Numbered from the stretch's first letter, positions 1-8,507 are shown. The stretch: 27,874 nucleotides of DNA from JAAYLC01 sp964636665 (GCA_964636665.1 CAZWVT010000018.1:1-27874); one strand, 5' to 3'. Notes: generated by a model not told the origin, from the sequence alone. Numbers and translations: made by a program.

Positions 1-55
1 GCCTCAAAATTACAATTTTAATTGAGTTAGGTATTATGACCTCCTTTTAATGCTC

Positions 56-2485
56 TTAAAACTCAAAAATAAATCCAATCGAGGGGACGATTGTTGCCGA
101 TTCCTGCTCTAAAATTACCGGAATCGCATTGCTGCCGTCTGCTTTTATCGGTTGGCCGTCGGTGGTTGCAAAACCTGAATTGTCTTCGGTTCTTTTAAAA
201 GTGAATTTCGGCAAATAAGGTGTTTTGTAGTACAGGATGTTTTGGAAATCCAAAAACAAACTCAAACTCGATTTTTCGAAATTGTATTTTTTATCCACTC
301 TCACATCCAACTGATTAAATATCGGCAATCTTTTTTCGTTTAATTGCGAATAATCATAAACGCCTCTGCCCGTTGTTAAATAGGCTTGTGTGGAGGCGGG
401 AATATCAAAGGGCGTATAAGGTTGGCCGCCGACAAAACGATATTTTGCGCCGATGTTCCAATTGTTTCCAAAATTATAGCCCAAAGTCGTCGAGAAAATA
501 AAATTATAATCCCAAGTTGAGGTTCTATATGCGCTGTCAGCTCCGGAAAATTCAGAATTGTAAAAGGTAGCGCTTGCGACATAAAATAAATTTCCGACCA
601 ATTTTTGTTGGACGTAAGCTTCTATCCCATACACCCTTCCTTTTCCGATAGATTCATAAGTTTCCCCTCCAACCGCAGAAAAATCCGTGCCGATGTTGGC
701 ATACGATATTCCGCTTTCCGTAGAAACAGGATAGTTTCTGTAATCTTTATAGAAAGCTTCCAATGTAAACCTTAAATCATTTCTCGGTACAAATTCGGAG
801 CCGACAGTGTAATGAATGGAATTGATATAATCCAAATCTTTATTGACCAAGCTTCCGTCTTCATTTACATACCCCAACATAGTGTAAACCGGAATTTTAT
901 AATAACTGCCCACAGATGCGGAAATACTCCATTGCGGGTTGAAATTATATGCAACAGAAACGCGAGGCGATAATGAATTTAACGGATTTGTTCCGTCCGT
1001 TGTAAAAGTATTGATATCCGAACGCACACCTCCTGAAACCAGAAATTTATCATTGAAAAAATACTTGGAAACATGACCGTACGCACCGAATTTAAAAAAG
1101 TCTATCGCTGAATTTCCGGTAAAACTAAGTATGGGTGTAACAACATTTCCCACCGAATCCCGAACTTCCCTTTGGAGGATATTGAAAATTCCGGCATCGT
1201 ATTTTACATATTGCGTTTCTACTCCGTAACTGTATTTCCAGCCGTTTTTAAATTTATTTACATCAACTCGCAATTTGTTTTCTATTTCATGACTTTTCAA
1301 GGAAAAAAGCTTGTCTCCTTCTTTTAACGCATTGTTTTCGTACCGCTCGGCACCGTTAAAAAACATATTTCTACTCAGAGCAACAGTGTAATATCCGTCG
1401 TCAATCAATCTTTTCAGGGATGCGCCTACGGTGTAATTCCATTGATTGATTAGCGGATTGGCACGGGTGGTGTATTCATTTTCGGCGGTGGTGTTTTTAG
1501 GCGTTTCCAATTTAAAATTATCAATGGCGCCAACCCCTATAAAATTCAATTCGGTTTTGCTGTCAATTTTATGGTTGATTTTATATTGGAAATCGTAATA
1601 ATCCGGACGGATGGGCAAATCCAACAACTTAAACAAAAATTGCAGATACGACCGCCGTACGGAAGCCATAAACGTGGTGTTTTTTCCCAAAGGACCTTCC
1701 AACATTGCTGCAACCTCACTTCCTGACAAGCGGATGTTACCGCTCAATTTGTCGGGATTTCCATTGCGCTGTGTAATGATAATAGTGGAAGCCAAGGCAT
1801 TGCCGTATTTGCTGTCAAAAGCAGATGAAGTCAATTGCGCATCTTGAATAAAGGATACGTTGAGAATTCCCGTAGCACCGCCGCTTGCTCCTTGCGTTTG
1901 GAAATGATTTAAAACCGGAATTTCAATGCCGTCCAGATAATACACGTTTTCACTCGGACCTCCTCCCCTTACGATAATGTCGTTTCGATTGGGCGTAGTT
2001 CCTCCCGTTACGCCGGGAAGTACTTGAATTACTTTTGAAACATCAAAATTCCCACCCGGATTGACTTTAATTTCCTCCGATGTTAATTTTTGCGTTGCCA
2101 AAGGCGTTATCATATTGGTAGCACGCACCGATTTTCCCGAACTAAGTACGACCTCGTCCAATTCCTGACTGGTGATGTCCAATTCAATTTGAAGCACTTG
2201 CGCACTTCCGGAATTAATGTTGATGCTATAAGAGGTGTATGGAGCATAACCGATATAGGAAGTTTCCAAATTGTATCTGCCGACGGGCAATCTCGCCAAG
2301 AAATTTCCATCATCGTCACTAACGGCGGTAAATGTGTCATTGTTTCCGGTTAGTATTACAGTCACTCCCATCAAACCCTCTTGGGTGTTTCTGTCTTTGA
2401 TTGTTCCTGTAATCGTACCGAGCGTTTGTGAGTGTATGGTATTGCCAATCAACAAAATAAACAAAATGGTCATTAATCTTTTCAT
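56..2485 (-). CDS. TonB-dependent outer-membrane receptor with carboxypeptidase-regulatory-like N-domain
   Basis: An 809-residue protein when started at the ATG whose first base is 2485. A signal peptide (MKRLMTILFILLIG..., cut near HSQ) is followed by a CarboxypepD_reg-like beta domain of about 85 residues, a plug domain (VIQVLPGV, IIVRGGG and YYLDGIEIP motifs), and a long beta-barrel ending in Phe (GFIFEF), as expected for BAM-inserted barrels. The family imports large substrates across the outer membrane using TonB energy. The substrate cannot be read from the sequence, and there is no SusD partner in the window. A longer in-frame start at 2509 would fall inside a -7 promoter element, so it was rejected. 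The gene is divergent from the carotenoid operon with 111 bp between them. Confidence 0.93.
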   Translation of the reverse strand: MKRLMTILFILLIGNTIHSQTLGTITGTIKDRNTQEGLMGVTVILTGNNDTFTAVSDDDGNFLARLPVGRYNLETSYIGYAPYTSYSININSGSAQVLQIELDITSQELDEVVLSSGKSVRATNMITPLATQKLTSEEIKVNPGGNFDVSKVIQVLPGVTGGTTPNRNDIIVRGGGPSENVYYLDGIEIPVLNHFQTQGASGGATGILNVSFIQDAQLTSSAFDSKYGNALASTIIITQRNGNPDKLSGNIRLSGSEVAAMLEGPLGKNTTFMASVRRSYLQFLFKLLDLPIRPDYYDFQYKINHKIDSKTELNFIGVGAIDNFKLETPKNTTAENEYTTRANPLINQWNYTVGASLKRLIDDGYYTVALSRNMFFNGAERYENNALKEGDKLFSLKSHEIENKLRVDVNKFKNGWKYSYGVETQYVKYDAGIFNILQREVRDSVGNVVTPILSFTGNSAIDFFKFGAYGHVSKYFFNDKFLVSGGVRSDINTFTTDGTNPLNSLSPRVSVAYNFNPQWSISASVGSYYKIPVYTMLGYVNEDGSLVNKDLDYINSIHYTVGSEFVPRNDLRFTLEAFYKDYRNYPVSTESGISYANIGTDFSAVGGETYESIGKGRVYGIEAYVQQKLVGNLFYVASATFYNSEFSGADSAYRTSTWDYNFIFSTTLGYNFGNNWNIGAKYRFVGGQPYTPFDIPASTQAYLTTGRGVYDYSQLNEKRLPIFNQLDVRVDKKYNFEKSSLSLFLDFQNILYYKTPYLPKFTFKRTEDNSGFATTDGQPIKADGSNAIPVILEQESATIVPSIGFIFEF

Positions 2486-2506
2486 AAGCAAGTCGATAAT
2501 TTCGGA

Positions 2507-2514
2507 CAAAATTA
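2507..2514 (-). promoter_or_regulatory. -7 promoter element of the TonB receptor gene
   Basis: Reads TAATTTTG on the minus strand, an exact match to the Bacteroidota TAnnTTTG -7 element. Its last base is 22 nt before the ATG at 2485. No clear -33 TTTG at the usual spacing. Confidence 0.5.
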
Positions 2515-2568
2515 AATTAATTTTATCAATAAATAGTATTTTTTTAATCCATTATTAAAACAGATTGG

Positions 2569-2576
2569 TATATTTG
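2569..2576 (+). promoter_or_regulatory. -7 promoter element of the marR-crt operon
   Basis: TATATTTG matches TAnnTTTG and ends 21 nt before the marR ATG at 2597. Since marR overlaps crtI, this is the likely main promoter of the carotenoid operon. A convincing -33 box is not visible. Confidence 0.5.
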
Positions 2577-2596
2577 TACACTGATATTAAAATAAT

Positions 2597-3274
2597 ATGG
2601 ATTATAGGTTAATCAAAGAGGTTCTCGATTTATTAGAGGAGTTCGAATCCGAAGACACAGAATACGGCGCTGAAAATCATTGTATCGACAGTTTCAAGAA
2701 GTGGGTTGCTTTCAATTATACTTTGGAAAGTTTGGAAGAGCCTGATTGGGAAGGCAAAGAAAAAGGGCGCAGTCCGGAGAGCGTTATCAACACCTTGATA
2801 GTCCATATGAATCGTTATGCACGAGCGTATTCCAAAGCGGCGATTTACGGCTCTGATTTTTCCACTCAGGAAGATTTTATTTACCTTATCAACCTGAAAG
2901 CTTTCGGGGAAATGACCAAAATGGAACTCATCAAAAAGAATGTACATGAAAAACCTGCCGGCATGCAAATCATCAACCGATTGATTGCAAATAAATGGGT
3001 TTCGCAAAAACCTTCTGAAATCGACAAAAGAAGTAAAGTAATTTCTATTACTCTATGTGGCGAAGAGGCCTTAGAAAAACAGATGGACAAAATTCGGCAG
3101 GCGACGCAAATTGTAACCGGAAACTTGACCGAAGCCGAAAAAATGGAATTGATACGGCTTTTAAACAAGCTGAACGATTTCCACCTGCCGATATACGAAA
3201 GAAATATCGGGAGCGAACAATTGCTTGCAGAAGTGACGAATGAATTTTTACACACGGAAAAGAATGAAAACTAA
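2597..3274 (+). CDS. MarR-family winged-helix regulator of the carotenoid operon
   Basis: A 225-residue protein. The middle and C-terminal part (about residues 75-205) looks like a MarR winged helix: a helix-turn-helix region (FGEMTKMELIKKNVHEKPAG, then MQIINRLIANKWV) and a wing with KRSKVISITLCGEEAL. Residues 1-75 are an acidic extension that makes it longer than a typical MarR (about 140-160). Its last 11 nt overlap crtI, so the two are probably translationally coupled. MarR genes often sit at the head of flavobacterial crt clusters; that it represses or senses anything specific is inference. No ligand can be named. Confidence 0.85.
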   Translation: MDYRLIKEVLDLLEEFESEDTEYGAENHCIDSFKKWVAFNYTLESLEEPDWEGKEKGRSPESVINTLIVHMNRYARAYSKAAIYGSDFSTQEDFIYLINLKAFGEMTKMELIKKNVHEKPAGMQIINRLIANKWVSQKPSEIDKRSKVISITLCGEEALEKQMDKIRQATQIVTGNLTEAEKMELIRLLNKLNDFHLPIYERNIGSEQLLAEVTNEFLHTEKNEN

Positions 3275-4757
3275 AGTTGGAATCATCGGAGCGGGTTTTT
3301 CGGGACTGTCGGCTGCTGCTTATTTGGCGAAAGCAGGTTATCAGGTTACCGTTTTTGAAAAACACGCCCAACCCGGTGGTAGGGCGCGTCAATTTCGTAC
3401 CGAAAACGGCTATGTTTTTGATATGGGCCCCAGCTGGTATTGGATGCCGGATATTTTGGAAAACTTTTTTAATGATTTTAATTTTAAAACCTCCGATTTC
3501 TTTGAATTGATTTCATTAAATCCACAATTTGAAATGATTTTCACAGATGGAAACATTCGTGTTCCCGAAAATTTTGAAGAGCTTAAAAACCTATTTGAAC
3601 AAACAGAAAAAGGAGCCGGCACACAATTGGAAAAATTTATGAAATCTGCCAAGTTTAAATATGAAGTCGGAATGCAGGAATACGTCAACAAACCGTGTCA
3701 TCATTGGGGTGAATTTATTTCTCCTAAAATCGCCAAAAGCGCTTTGAGATTAAATTTGCTCACCAACTTCAGAACCTACGTTTCCGGATATTTCAAAAAC
3801 GAAAAACTACGCGCCCTGATGGAATTTCCTGTGATATTTTTAGGTGCTTCGCCAAAAAACATTCCGGCACTTTACAGTCTTATGAATTATGGCGGATATG
3901 CCTTGGGAACGCATTATCCGAAAGGCGGTTTTTACCAACTGGTTCTGGCAATGCAACAAGTAGCGAAAATTCAAGGTGTCAATTTTCAGTTTAATAGTGA
4001 AGTCAGTAAATTAATTGTAAACGACAACAAAGTTTCTGCCCTAAAAATCAACGGTGAAAAACATTATTTCGATGTTGTCATTGCTTCTTCGGATTATCAT
4101 CACACCGAAAATTTATTGGATAAAAAATACAGGAATTACGATGAAAATTATTGGGAAAAGCGAACTTTTGCGCCGTCAAGTTTGATTTATTATTTAGGTA
4201 TCAATCAACAAATTCCCAATTTGCAGCATCACACTTTATTTTTTGAAAATGATTTAGACCCCCATATCGACGCCATTTACGGTGATAAAAAATGGCCGGA
4301 AAATCCGTTGTTTTATGTGTGTTGTCCATCCAAAACCGATGATTCCACAGCTCCTGAAAACAAGGAAAATCTGTTTTTGTTGATGCCGCTTGCCATAGGA
4401 ATTGAGGACAATGAAAACCTGCGAGAAAAATATATGAACAAAATGCTGAGCCGTATTGAAAAGCATACAGGAACATCAAATTTAGCATCAAAAATTGAAT
4501 ACAAAAGAAGTTATTGTATAAGTGATTTTATGACAGATTACAACGCTTACGGCGGAAATGCATACGGATTGGCAAATACACTAAACCAAACAGCCGTTTT
4601 AAAACCAAAAATCAAAAACAAGAAATTAAAAAATCTTTTCTATACAGGGCAATTAACAGTTCCGGGACCGGGCGTTCCTCCCGCTGTAATTTCCGGAAGC
4701 ATTGTAGCAAAAGAAGTCATGAAATTAAAATCAAAAGCCTATGAAGCAGTTATTTGA
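3264..4757 (+). CDS. crtI: Phytoene desaturase (CrtI type)
   Basis: A 497-residue flavoprotein that converts phytoene to lycopene by successive desaturations. The N-terminus has the dinucleotide-binding fold (VGIIGAGFSGLSAAAYLAKA) followed by the FAD motif PGGRARQF. Near the C-terminus is the bacterial phytoene dehydrogenase signature (FYTGQLTVPGPGVPPAVISG). Length is normal for the family. The start at 3264 was preferred to an in-frame ATG at 3240 because it puts the Rossmann motif at residue 5 and follows a purine-rich stretch (GGAAAAG). It overlaps marR by 11 nt and crtB by 17 nt. A different CrtI-like desaturase or ketolase is less likely given the adjacent crtB. Confidence 0.95.
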   Translation: MKTKVGIIGAGFSGLSAAAYLAKAGYQVTVFEKHAQPGGRARQFRTENGYVFDMGPSWYWMPDILENFFNDFNFKTSDFFELISLNPQFEMIFTDGNIRVPENFEELKNLFEQTEKGAGTQLEKFMKSAKFKYEVGMQEYVNKPCHHWGEFISPKIAKSALRLNLLTNFRTYVSGYFKNEKLRALMEFPVIFLGASPKNIPALYSLMNYGGYALGTHYPKGGFYQLVLAMQQVAKIQGVNFQFNSEVSKLIVNDNKVSALKINGEKHYFDVVIASSDYHHTENLLDKKYRNYDENYWEKRTFAPSSLIYYLGINQQIPNLQHHTLFFENDLDPHIDAIYGDKKWPENPLFYVCCPSKTDDSTAPENKENLFLLMPLAIGIEDNENLREKYMNKMLSRIEKHTGTSNLASKIEYKRSYCISDFMTDYNAYGGNAYGLANTLNQTAVLKPKIKNKKLKNLFYTGQLTVPGPGVPPAVISGSIVAKEVMKLKSKAYEAVI

Positions 4758-5577
4758 CGAACTTTCTTTCTCGGTAAGCAAGTTGACTACCCGGAAATAC
4801 AGCACCAGTTTTTCACTGGGAATTATGGCTTTAAAACCATCAATTCGTCCTGCGATTTACTCCATTTACGGTTATGTGAGATTGGCAGATGAAATTGTGG
4901 ACAGCTTTCACGAATACGATAAAAAACTGTTGCTCAATAAGCTGAGAACAGAAACTCGAGAGGCTTTGCAAGAAGGAATTTCGCTGAATCCCATTATGCA
5001 GTCTTTTCAGGAAACTGTATGTAAATACCAAATAGACCATAAGTTGATCGAGCAATTTTTGAATAGCATGGAGATGGATTTACATCAAATTGATTACAAT
5101 TCCGAATTGTATCAAGAATATATTTTCGGTTCTGCAGAAGTTGTTGGATTGATGTGTTTGCAAGTTTTTACCGACGGCAACAAAGAACAATACGAAATGC
5201 TTAAGCCTTATGCGATGAAGCTGGGTTCGGCATTTCAAAAGATTAATTTTTTGAGAGACCTAAAAGAAGATTATCAACTTTTGGGAAGAACGTATTTTCC
5301 GAACATCGATATGGATGTTTTTGACAATGGGGTAAAAGCGCAGATTGAACAAGAAATAGAAGCAGAATTCAACTATGCGCTCATCGGAATCAGAAAACTT
5401 CCGGCATCTTCCCGATTCGGAGTATATTTAGCTTATAAATATTACCTGTCGCTTTTTCACAAGATAAAAAGAAAATCGTCCAAAGACATTCTGAACAATA
5501 GAATCCGAGTTCCAAATTCCCAAAAAGCTTATGTGGCTTTTAAAAGTTACATCCGATACAAAACAGCTTATTTATGA
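4741..5577 (+). CDS. crtB: Phytoene synthase
   Basis: A 278-residue trans-isoprenyl diphosphate synthase that condenses two geranylgeranyl diphosphates into phytoene, the first committed carotenoid step. Both aspartate-rich motifs that hold Mg-diphosphate are present: DEIVD (residues 50-54) and the DLKED motif in LRDLKEDYQLLGRTYFP (Asp173 and Asp177). The family segment YIFGSAEVVGLM is also seen. Its start lies inside the end of crtI (17 nt overlap) and its stop overlaps the next start as ATGA, indicating tight translational coupling. No GGPP synthase (crtE) is nearby, so that substrate must come from elsewhere in the genome. Confidence 0.96.
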   Translation: MKQLFDELSFSVSKLTTRKYSTSFSLGIMALKPSIRPAIYSIYGYVRLADEIVDSFHEYDKKLLLNKLRTETREALQEGISLNPIMQSFQETVCKYQIDHKLIEQFLNSMEMDLHQIDYNSELYQEYIFGSAEVVGLMCLQVFTDGNKEQYEMLKPYAMKLGSAFQKINFLRDLKEDYQLLGRTYFPNIDMDVFDNGVKAQIEQEIEAEFNYALIGIRKLPASSRFGVYLAYKYYLSLFHKIKRKSSKDILNNRIRVPNSQKAYVAFKSYIRYKTAYL

Positions 5578-6035
5578 TGAAAACAGCCGTAATATTCAGC
5601 AGCATCGGAATTTTACTGAGCAGTTTAAACCTTCTCGATTTAGAAACTGTCAGAATCAATTACGAAAAAGGAGTCGATGACGAAAAAGTATGCAGTAGAA
5701 TGATTGCTCTCTTGGAAAAAGAAAAAAACCATTCCTCTACTTATCTGGCTTATTTAGGAGGTTATCAGAGCATGCATGCAGTTCACGCATTCAATCCCAT
5801 CCGGAAATTAAACACCTTTAATCAAGGGAAGAAAAACATAGAACAAGCAATTTTGAAATCTCCCGATGATGTCGAAATCAGATTTATCCGCCTGTCCGTT
5901 CAAAAAAAGGCACCTTCATTTTTAGGTTACAACACCAAGATTAAAGAAGACACCGATTTTATTTTAAAACATAAAGAAAAGATACATTCCGAGGTCTTGA
6001 AAAAGCAAATTGAAAACCTTTTGAAGAATGAATAA
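5574..6035 (+). CDS. Unknown 153-aa protein in the carotenoid operon
   Basis: Not assigned to a named family. It begins MMKTAVIFSSIGILLSSLNLL, which could be a signal peptide or a single membrane anchor. The rest is a mostly helical, Lys/Glu-rich domain with a Tyr/His segment (YLAYLGGYQSMHAVHAFNP) and a TPR-like stretch (KKNIEQAILKSPDDVEIRFI). The start overlaps the crtB stop by 4 nt (ATGA) and it sits between crtB and crtZ, so it is surely co-translated with carotenoid enzymes. I recall similar small proteins in flavobacterial crt clusters, but that is memory, not a search. A role in enzyme assembly or carotenoid handling would be inference. Start may be either of two adjacent ATGs (5574 or 5577). 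Confidence 0.85.
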   Translation: MMKTAVIFSSIGILLSSLNLLDLETVRINYEKGVDDEKVCSRMIALLEKEKNHSSTYLAYLGGYQSMHAVHAFNPIRKLNTFNQGKKNIEQAILKSPDDVEIRFIRLSVQKKAPSFLGYNTKIKEDTDFILKHKEKIHSEVLKKQIENLLKNE

Positions 6036-6091
6036 ATACTATCTTTAAAAAAAACAATTCGCAAGTTTTGTAATATACTAAACGTCGTTTT

Positions 6092-6550
6092 ATGAATTTA
6101 ATCATCACCTTAAGTACGTTCCTGTTGATGGAAGGCGCAACTTGGCTTATCCATAAATACGTCATGCACGGATTTTTATGGGTTTTGCACAGAGACCATC
6201 ATGACCACAGCACAGAAGGCACTTTTGAGAAAAACGATTATTTTTTCGTGATTTTTGCACTTCCCACCATTGCATTGATGTATTTCGGCTCTTTGAATGA
6301 TTACAATTATTTGTTTTTTGTGGGACTCGGTATTATGATTTATGGTATGGCTTATTTTTTTGTCCACGACATTTTTATTCACCAACGATTAAAATTTTTC
6401 AGGAAAACAAAAAATCCCTATTTTCTGGCATTGCGGAGAGCCCACAAACAACACCACAAACATCTGGGCAAAGAAGACGGCGAATGTTTTGGTTTTTTAT
6501 ATGTTCCCATGAAATATTTCAGAATGTATTTTAACAATTCGAATAAATGA
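6092..6550 (+). CDS. crtZ: Beta-carotene hydroxylase (di-iron, CrtZ type)
   Basis: A 152-residue membrane di-iron hydroxylase of the fatty acid hydroxylase superfamily that adds 3-hydroxyls to the beta-ionone rings, giving zeaxanthin from beta-carotene. All four CrtZ histidine boxes are visible: H21-x4-H26, H33-x2-H36H37, H92-x4-H97 and H118-x2-H121H122. Hydrophobic segments lie at about residues 4-20, 50-65 and 72-92. The gene follows the unknown protein after 56 nt and overlaps the cyclase by 4 nt. With no ketolase (crtW) in the window, zeaxanthin is the predicted end product of this cluster. Confidence 0.95.
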   Translation: MNLIITLSTFLLMEGATWLIHKYVMHGFLWVLHRDHHDHSTEGTFEKNDYFFVIFALPTIALMYFGSLNDYNYLFFVGLGIMIYGMAYFFVHDIFIHQRLKFFRKTKNPYFLALRRAHKQHHKHLGKEDGECFGFLYVPMKYFRMYFNNSNK

Positions 6551-7257
6551 CTGCTTTCACCTATTCCCTAATACTTTTTTTTACGGTTATCATCTGTTTT
6601 ATCGCATCTTTTGATCGGCGGTTGTTATTCAGTCATTATTTTGGAATTTTTATCAAAGCTGCTGTGATTGTTGCCGTTCCGTTTATCATTTGGGATATTA
6701 TATTTACAGCACGAGGCGTTTGGTGGTTTGATACCGATTATACATTGGGATTGGTCATTGCCGGATTGCCTCTTGAAGAGTGGTTGTTTTTCATATTTAT
6801 TCCGTTTTCCTGCATTTTTACATATTACTGCATCGATAAGTTTTTTGAACTCAAGTGGTTGGAAGGATTCAACAACCTCATTGTGTTTGTCACTGTCATT
6901 GTTTGTAGTGTAATGGCACTGCTGCACTACGATAAAATATACACTTTCGCAACAGCCATCGCAACCATTGCCACTTTGATTTACCTGCATTTCATTGCCA
7001 GAGCCCCTTGGATTGGCAAAGCATCTTTGGTATTCACCTTATTGATGCTTGGATTTTTTCCCGTAAACGGCGTGCTTACCGGCACCGGATTGGAATCTCC
7101 CATCGTCAATTACAATCCCGGGGATTTTCTCGGAATCCGAATGGGCACCATCCCCGTGGAAGATGCCGTTTATGGCTATTCGCAATTTTTGTTGGTCTTG
7201 TACTTTTTTAAAAAGTTTAAACTTCGACAAGATAAAAATACCGATTCAAAATTTTAG
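6547..7257 (+). CDS. Lycopene beta-cyclase, fused CrtYc/CrtYd membrane type
   Basis: A 236-residue polytopic membrane protein with six or seven hydrophobic helices, expected to cyclise both ends of lycopene to beta-carotene. Two copies of the acidic motif typical of CrtYc/CrtYd cyclases are present: PLEEWLFF (residues 75-82) in the first half and PVEDAVYG (203-210) in the second, so both half-domains are fused in one chain. This is unlike the FAD-dependent CrtY/CrtL cyclases. The start overlaps crtZ (ATGA). Last gene of the operon; a short A/T inverted repeat lies 41 nt downstream. Confidence 0.92.
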   Translation: MTAFTYSLILFFTVIICFIASFDRRLLFSHYFGIFIKAAVIVAVPFIIWDIIFTARGVWWFDTDYTLGLVIAGLPLEEWLFFIFIPFSCIFTYYCIDKFFELKWLEGFNNLIVFVTVIVCSVMALLHYDKIYTFATAIATIATLIYLHFIARAPWIGKASLVFTLLMLGFFPVNGVLTGTGLESPIVNYNPGDFLGIRMGTIPVEDAVYGYSQFLLVLYFFKKFKLRQDKNTDSKF

Positions 7258-7298
7258 GAGCTCTTTGATGCATTGCGACATTTTCTACTTTTTTGAAT

Positions 7299-7322
7299 TG
7301 TAAAAAACAAGTGTTTTTTACA
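7299..7322 (+). terminator. A/T-rich inverted repeat after the carotenoid operon
   Basis: TGTAAAAAACA, two bases, then TGTTTTTTACA: a perfect 11-bp inverted repeat 41 nt after the cyclase stop. The U-rich right arm could act as a weak intrinsic terminator, but the stem has only two G/C pairs and there is no separate T tract. Tentative. Confidence 0.35.
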
Positions 7323-7417
7323 GTAAGGCAAACAACATAATGAAAATAGAAAAAAACTTGCTTCTAATAAAAATGCAAGATTAAAACTTTTCTATTTCGC
7401 ATAATTGCATTCCAATT

Positions 7418-7447
7418 ATTTCTCATTACAAAGAGAATTTCTCATTA
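7418..7447 (+). repeat. 11-bp direct repeat upstream of the envelope operon
   Basis: ATTTCTCATTA occurs at 7418-7428 and again at 7437-7447, 19 nt apart start to start, with a partial third copy (ATTCTCAATT) from 7448. Two tandem sites at about two helical turns suggest a regulator binding site in the 327-bp region before the CsgG-like gene. The spacing is only suggestive and no regulator is identified. Confidence 0.4.
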
Positions 7448-7510
7448 ATTCTCAATTTACCTTTCAAGTCAAACGGCTGAATATCCGATAATTATATTTT
7501 ACGAAAAAAG

Positions 7511-7531
7511 ATATAGGGTTATCCCCTATAT
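7511..7531. promoter_or_regulatory. Inverted repeat upstream of the CsgG-like gene
   Basis: ATATAGGG, five bases, then CCCTATAT: a perfect 8-bp inverted repeat ending 53 nt before the chosen start at 7585. It contains TAGGGGAT on the minus strand, an 8-mer also found upstream of the histidine kinase and of the CapD-like gene. It could be an operator or a small mRNA hairpin. A possible -7-like TATATTTT is at 7493-7500. Confidence 0.35.
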
Positions 7532-7584
7532 GGCAAATGAATATTCTCATGATGTTTGTAGCACATTTAAAAAACCTGATAACC

Positions 7585-8481
7585 ATGAACTATAAAATTA
7601 CAATTATCTGCTTGATTTTTTCAATCACATTAAGCACTGCACAAGAAAGAACAACATTGGCTTTTCTTCCAATAACTTATGACGAAACTATAATTTCCAG
7701 ACATGAATCCAGACTTGTCCAGGAAGCTGTCGTAAATGCATTTGTTGCTTCGCGAAAATTCTCAATTGTAGATAGAGAAAAAATTGAGGAATTAGAAAAA
7801 GAAAAAGATTTGCAACGCACAGGAGCTTTTATCGACAGTCAAAGCACCTTCACAGATGGTTTGAGCAAAGGAGCAAACTACATTGTGGATACGAGCATTA
7901 TGATGTTGCGTTATGTTGATGAAAAAGACAAATGGGATGCCATTATTAATGTTCAATTTAAGATGTTGAATGTAACGACAGGCGAAATCATGTACACGCA
8001 CAATATCAGTTCTGAATACCAGCCACACAGCGATGCCGTATTAAAAGCAATGAAATCCTACTTTTCCAGAAATGAATTCAGAGCTATTGAAGCACAAATT
8101 GAAGACATGCAATCTCCTCGCAATTACAAAGAAGATGCATTTACGCAGGCCTTGCAAAGATTGGGTGAAAACACGCGAAAATATGCAGGAACACTTCTGC
8201 CTACTCCGGTTGAAATTGTTGAATGGGATTCAAAAAAGAACGAAATAGTTCTTGGAATGGGAAGTGCAATGGGCGTAGAAGTAGGAAACCTTGCTGATGT
8301 TGTGAAAATTTCTTTAGCAACTATCGGCGGTAATGAAGTAGAACGTCATGAAGTAATCGGAACTGCTTGGATATATCAAGTAGATGACCAGAACTTTTCG
8401 AAGGCGACTATCATTGAAAATTCAAGAAACGTGAGCAGAGCTGAAAGAGCAGGAGAAAATATTGGAATCATTCTTAAATAA
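7585..8481 (+). CDS. CsgG/HfaB-like exported envelope protein
   Basis: A 298-residue protein with a signal peptide (MNYKITIICLIFSITLSTAQ). The N-terminal half reads like the CsgG family: LAFLPITYDE, a helix, FSIVDREKIEELEKEKDLQ, then GANYIVDTSIMML and a strand pattern. CsgG forms the curli secretion pore; relatives include FlgO- and LpoB-like periplasmic proteins. Residues from about 205 (VEIVEWDSKKNEIVLGMGSA) form a beta-rich extra domain. There is no Cys after the signal peptide, so unlike E. coli CsgG it is not predicted to be lipidated, which weakens a pore assignment. The start at 7585 was chosen over an ATG at 7537 because it gives a clean signal peptide. First gene of a four-gene run. 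Confidence 0.7.
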   Translation: MNYKITIICLIFSITLSTAQERTTLAFLPITYDETIISRHESRLVQEAVVNAFVASRKFSIVDREKIEELEKEKDLQRTGAFIDSQSTFTDGLSKGANYIVDTSIMMLRYVDEKDKWDAIINVQFKMLNVTTGEIMYTHNISSEYQPHSDAVLKAMKSYFSRNEFRAIEAQIEDMQSPRNYKEDAFTQALQRLGENTRKYAGTLLPTPVEIVEWDSKKNEIVLGMGSAMGVEVGNLADVVKISLATIGGNEVERHEVIGTAWIYQVDDQNFSKATIIENSRNVSRAERAGENIGIILK

Positions 8482-8507
8482 AAAAATAACCTTTAATACA
8501 AACCATT

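Noticed and set aside
1..55. A/T inverted repeat (CTCAA...TTGAG) as terminator of the TonB receptor gene
   Set aside because: Short imperfect stem at the window edge, without enough G/C or context to support it.
2633..3392. Minus-strand open frames of 114-124 codons inside marR and crtI
   Set aside because: They are antisense to clear coding sequence and have no signature of their own.
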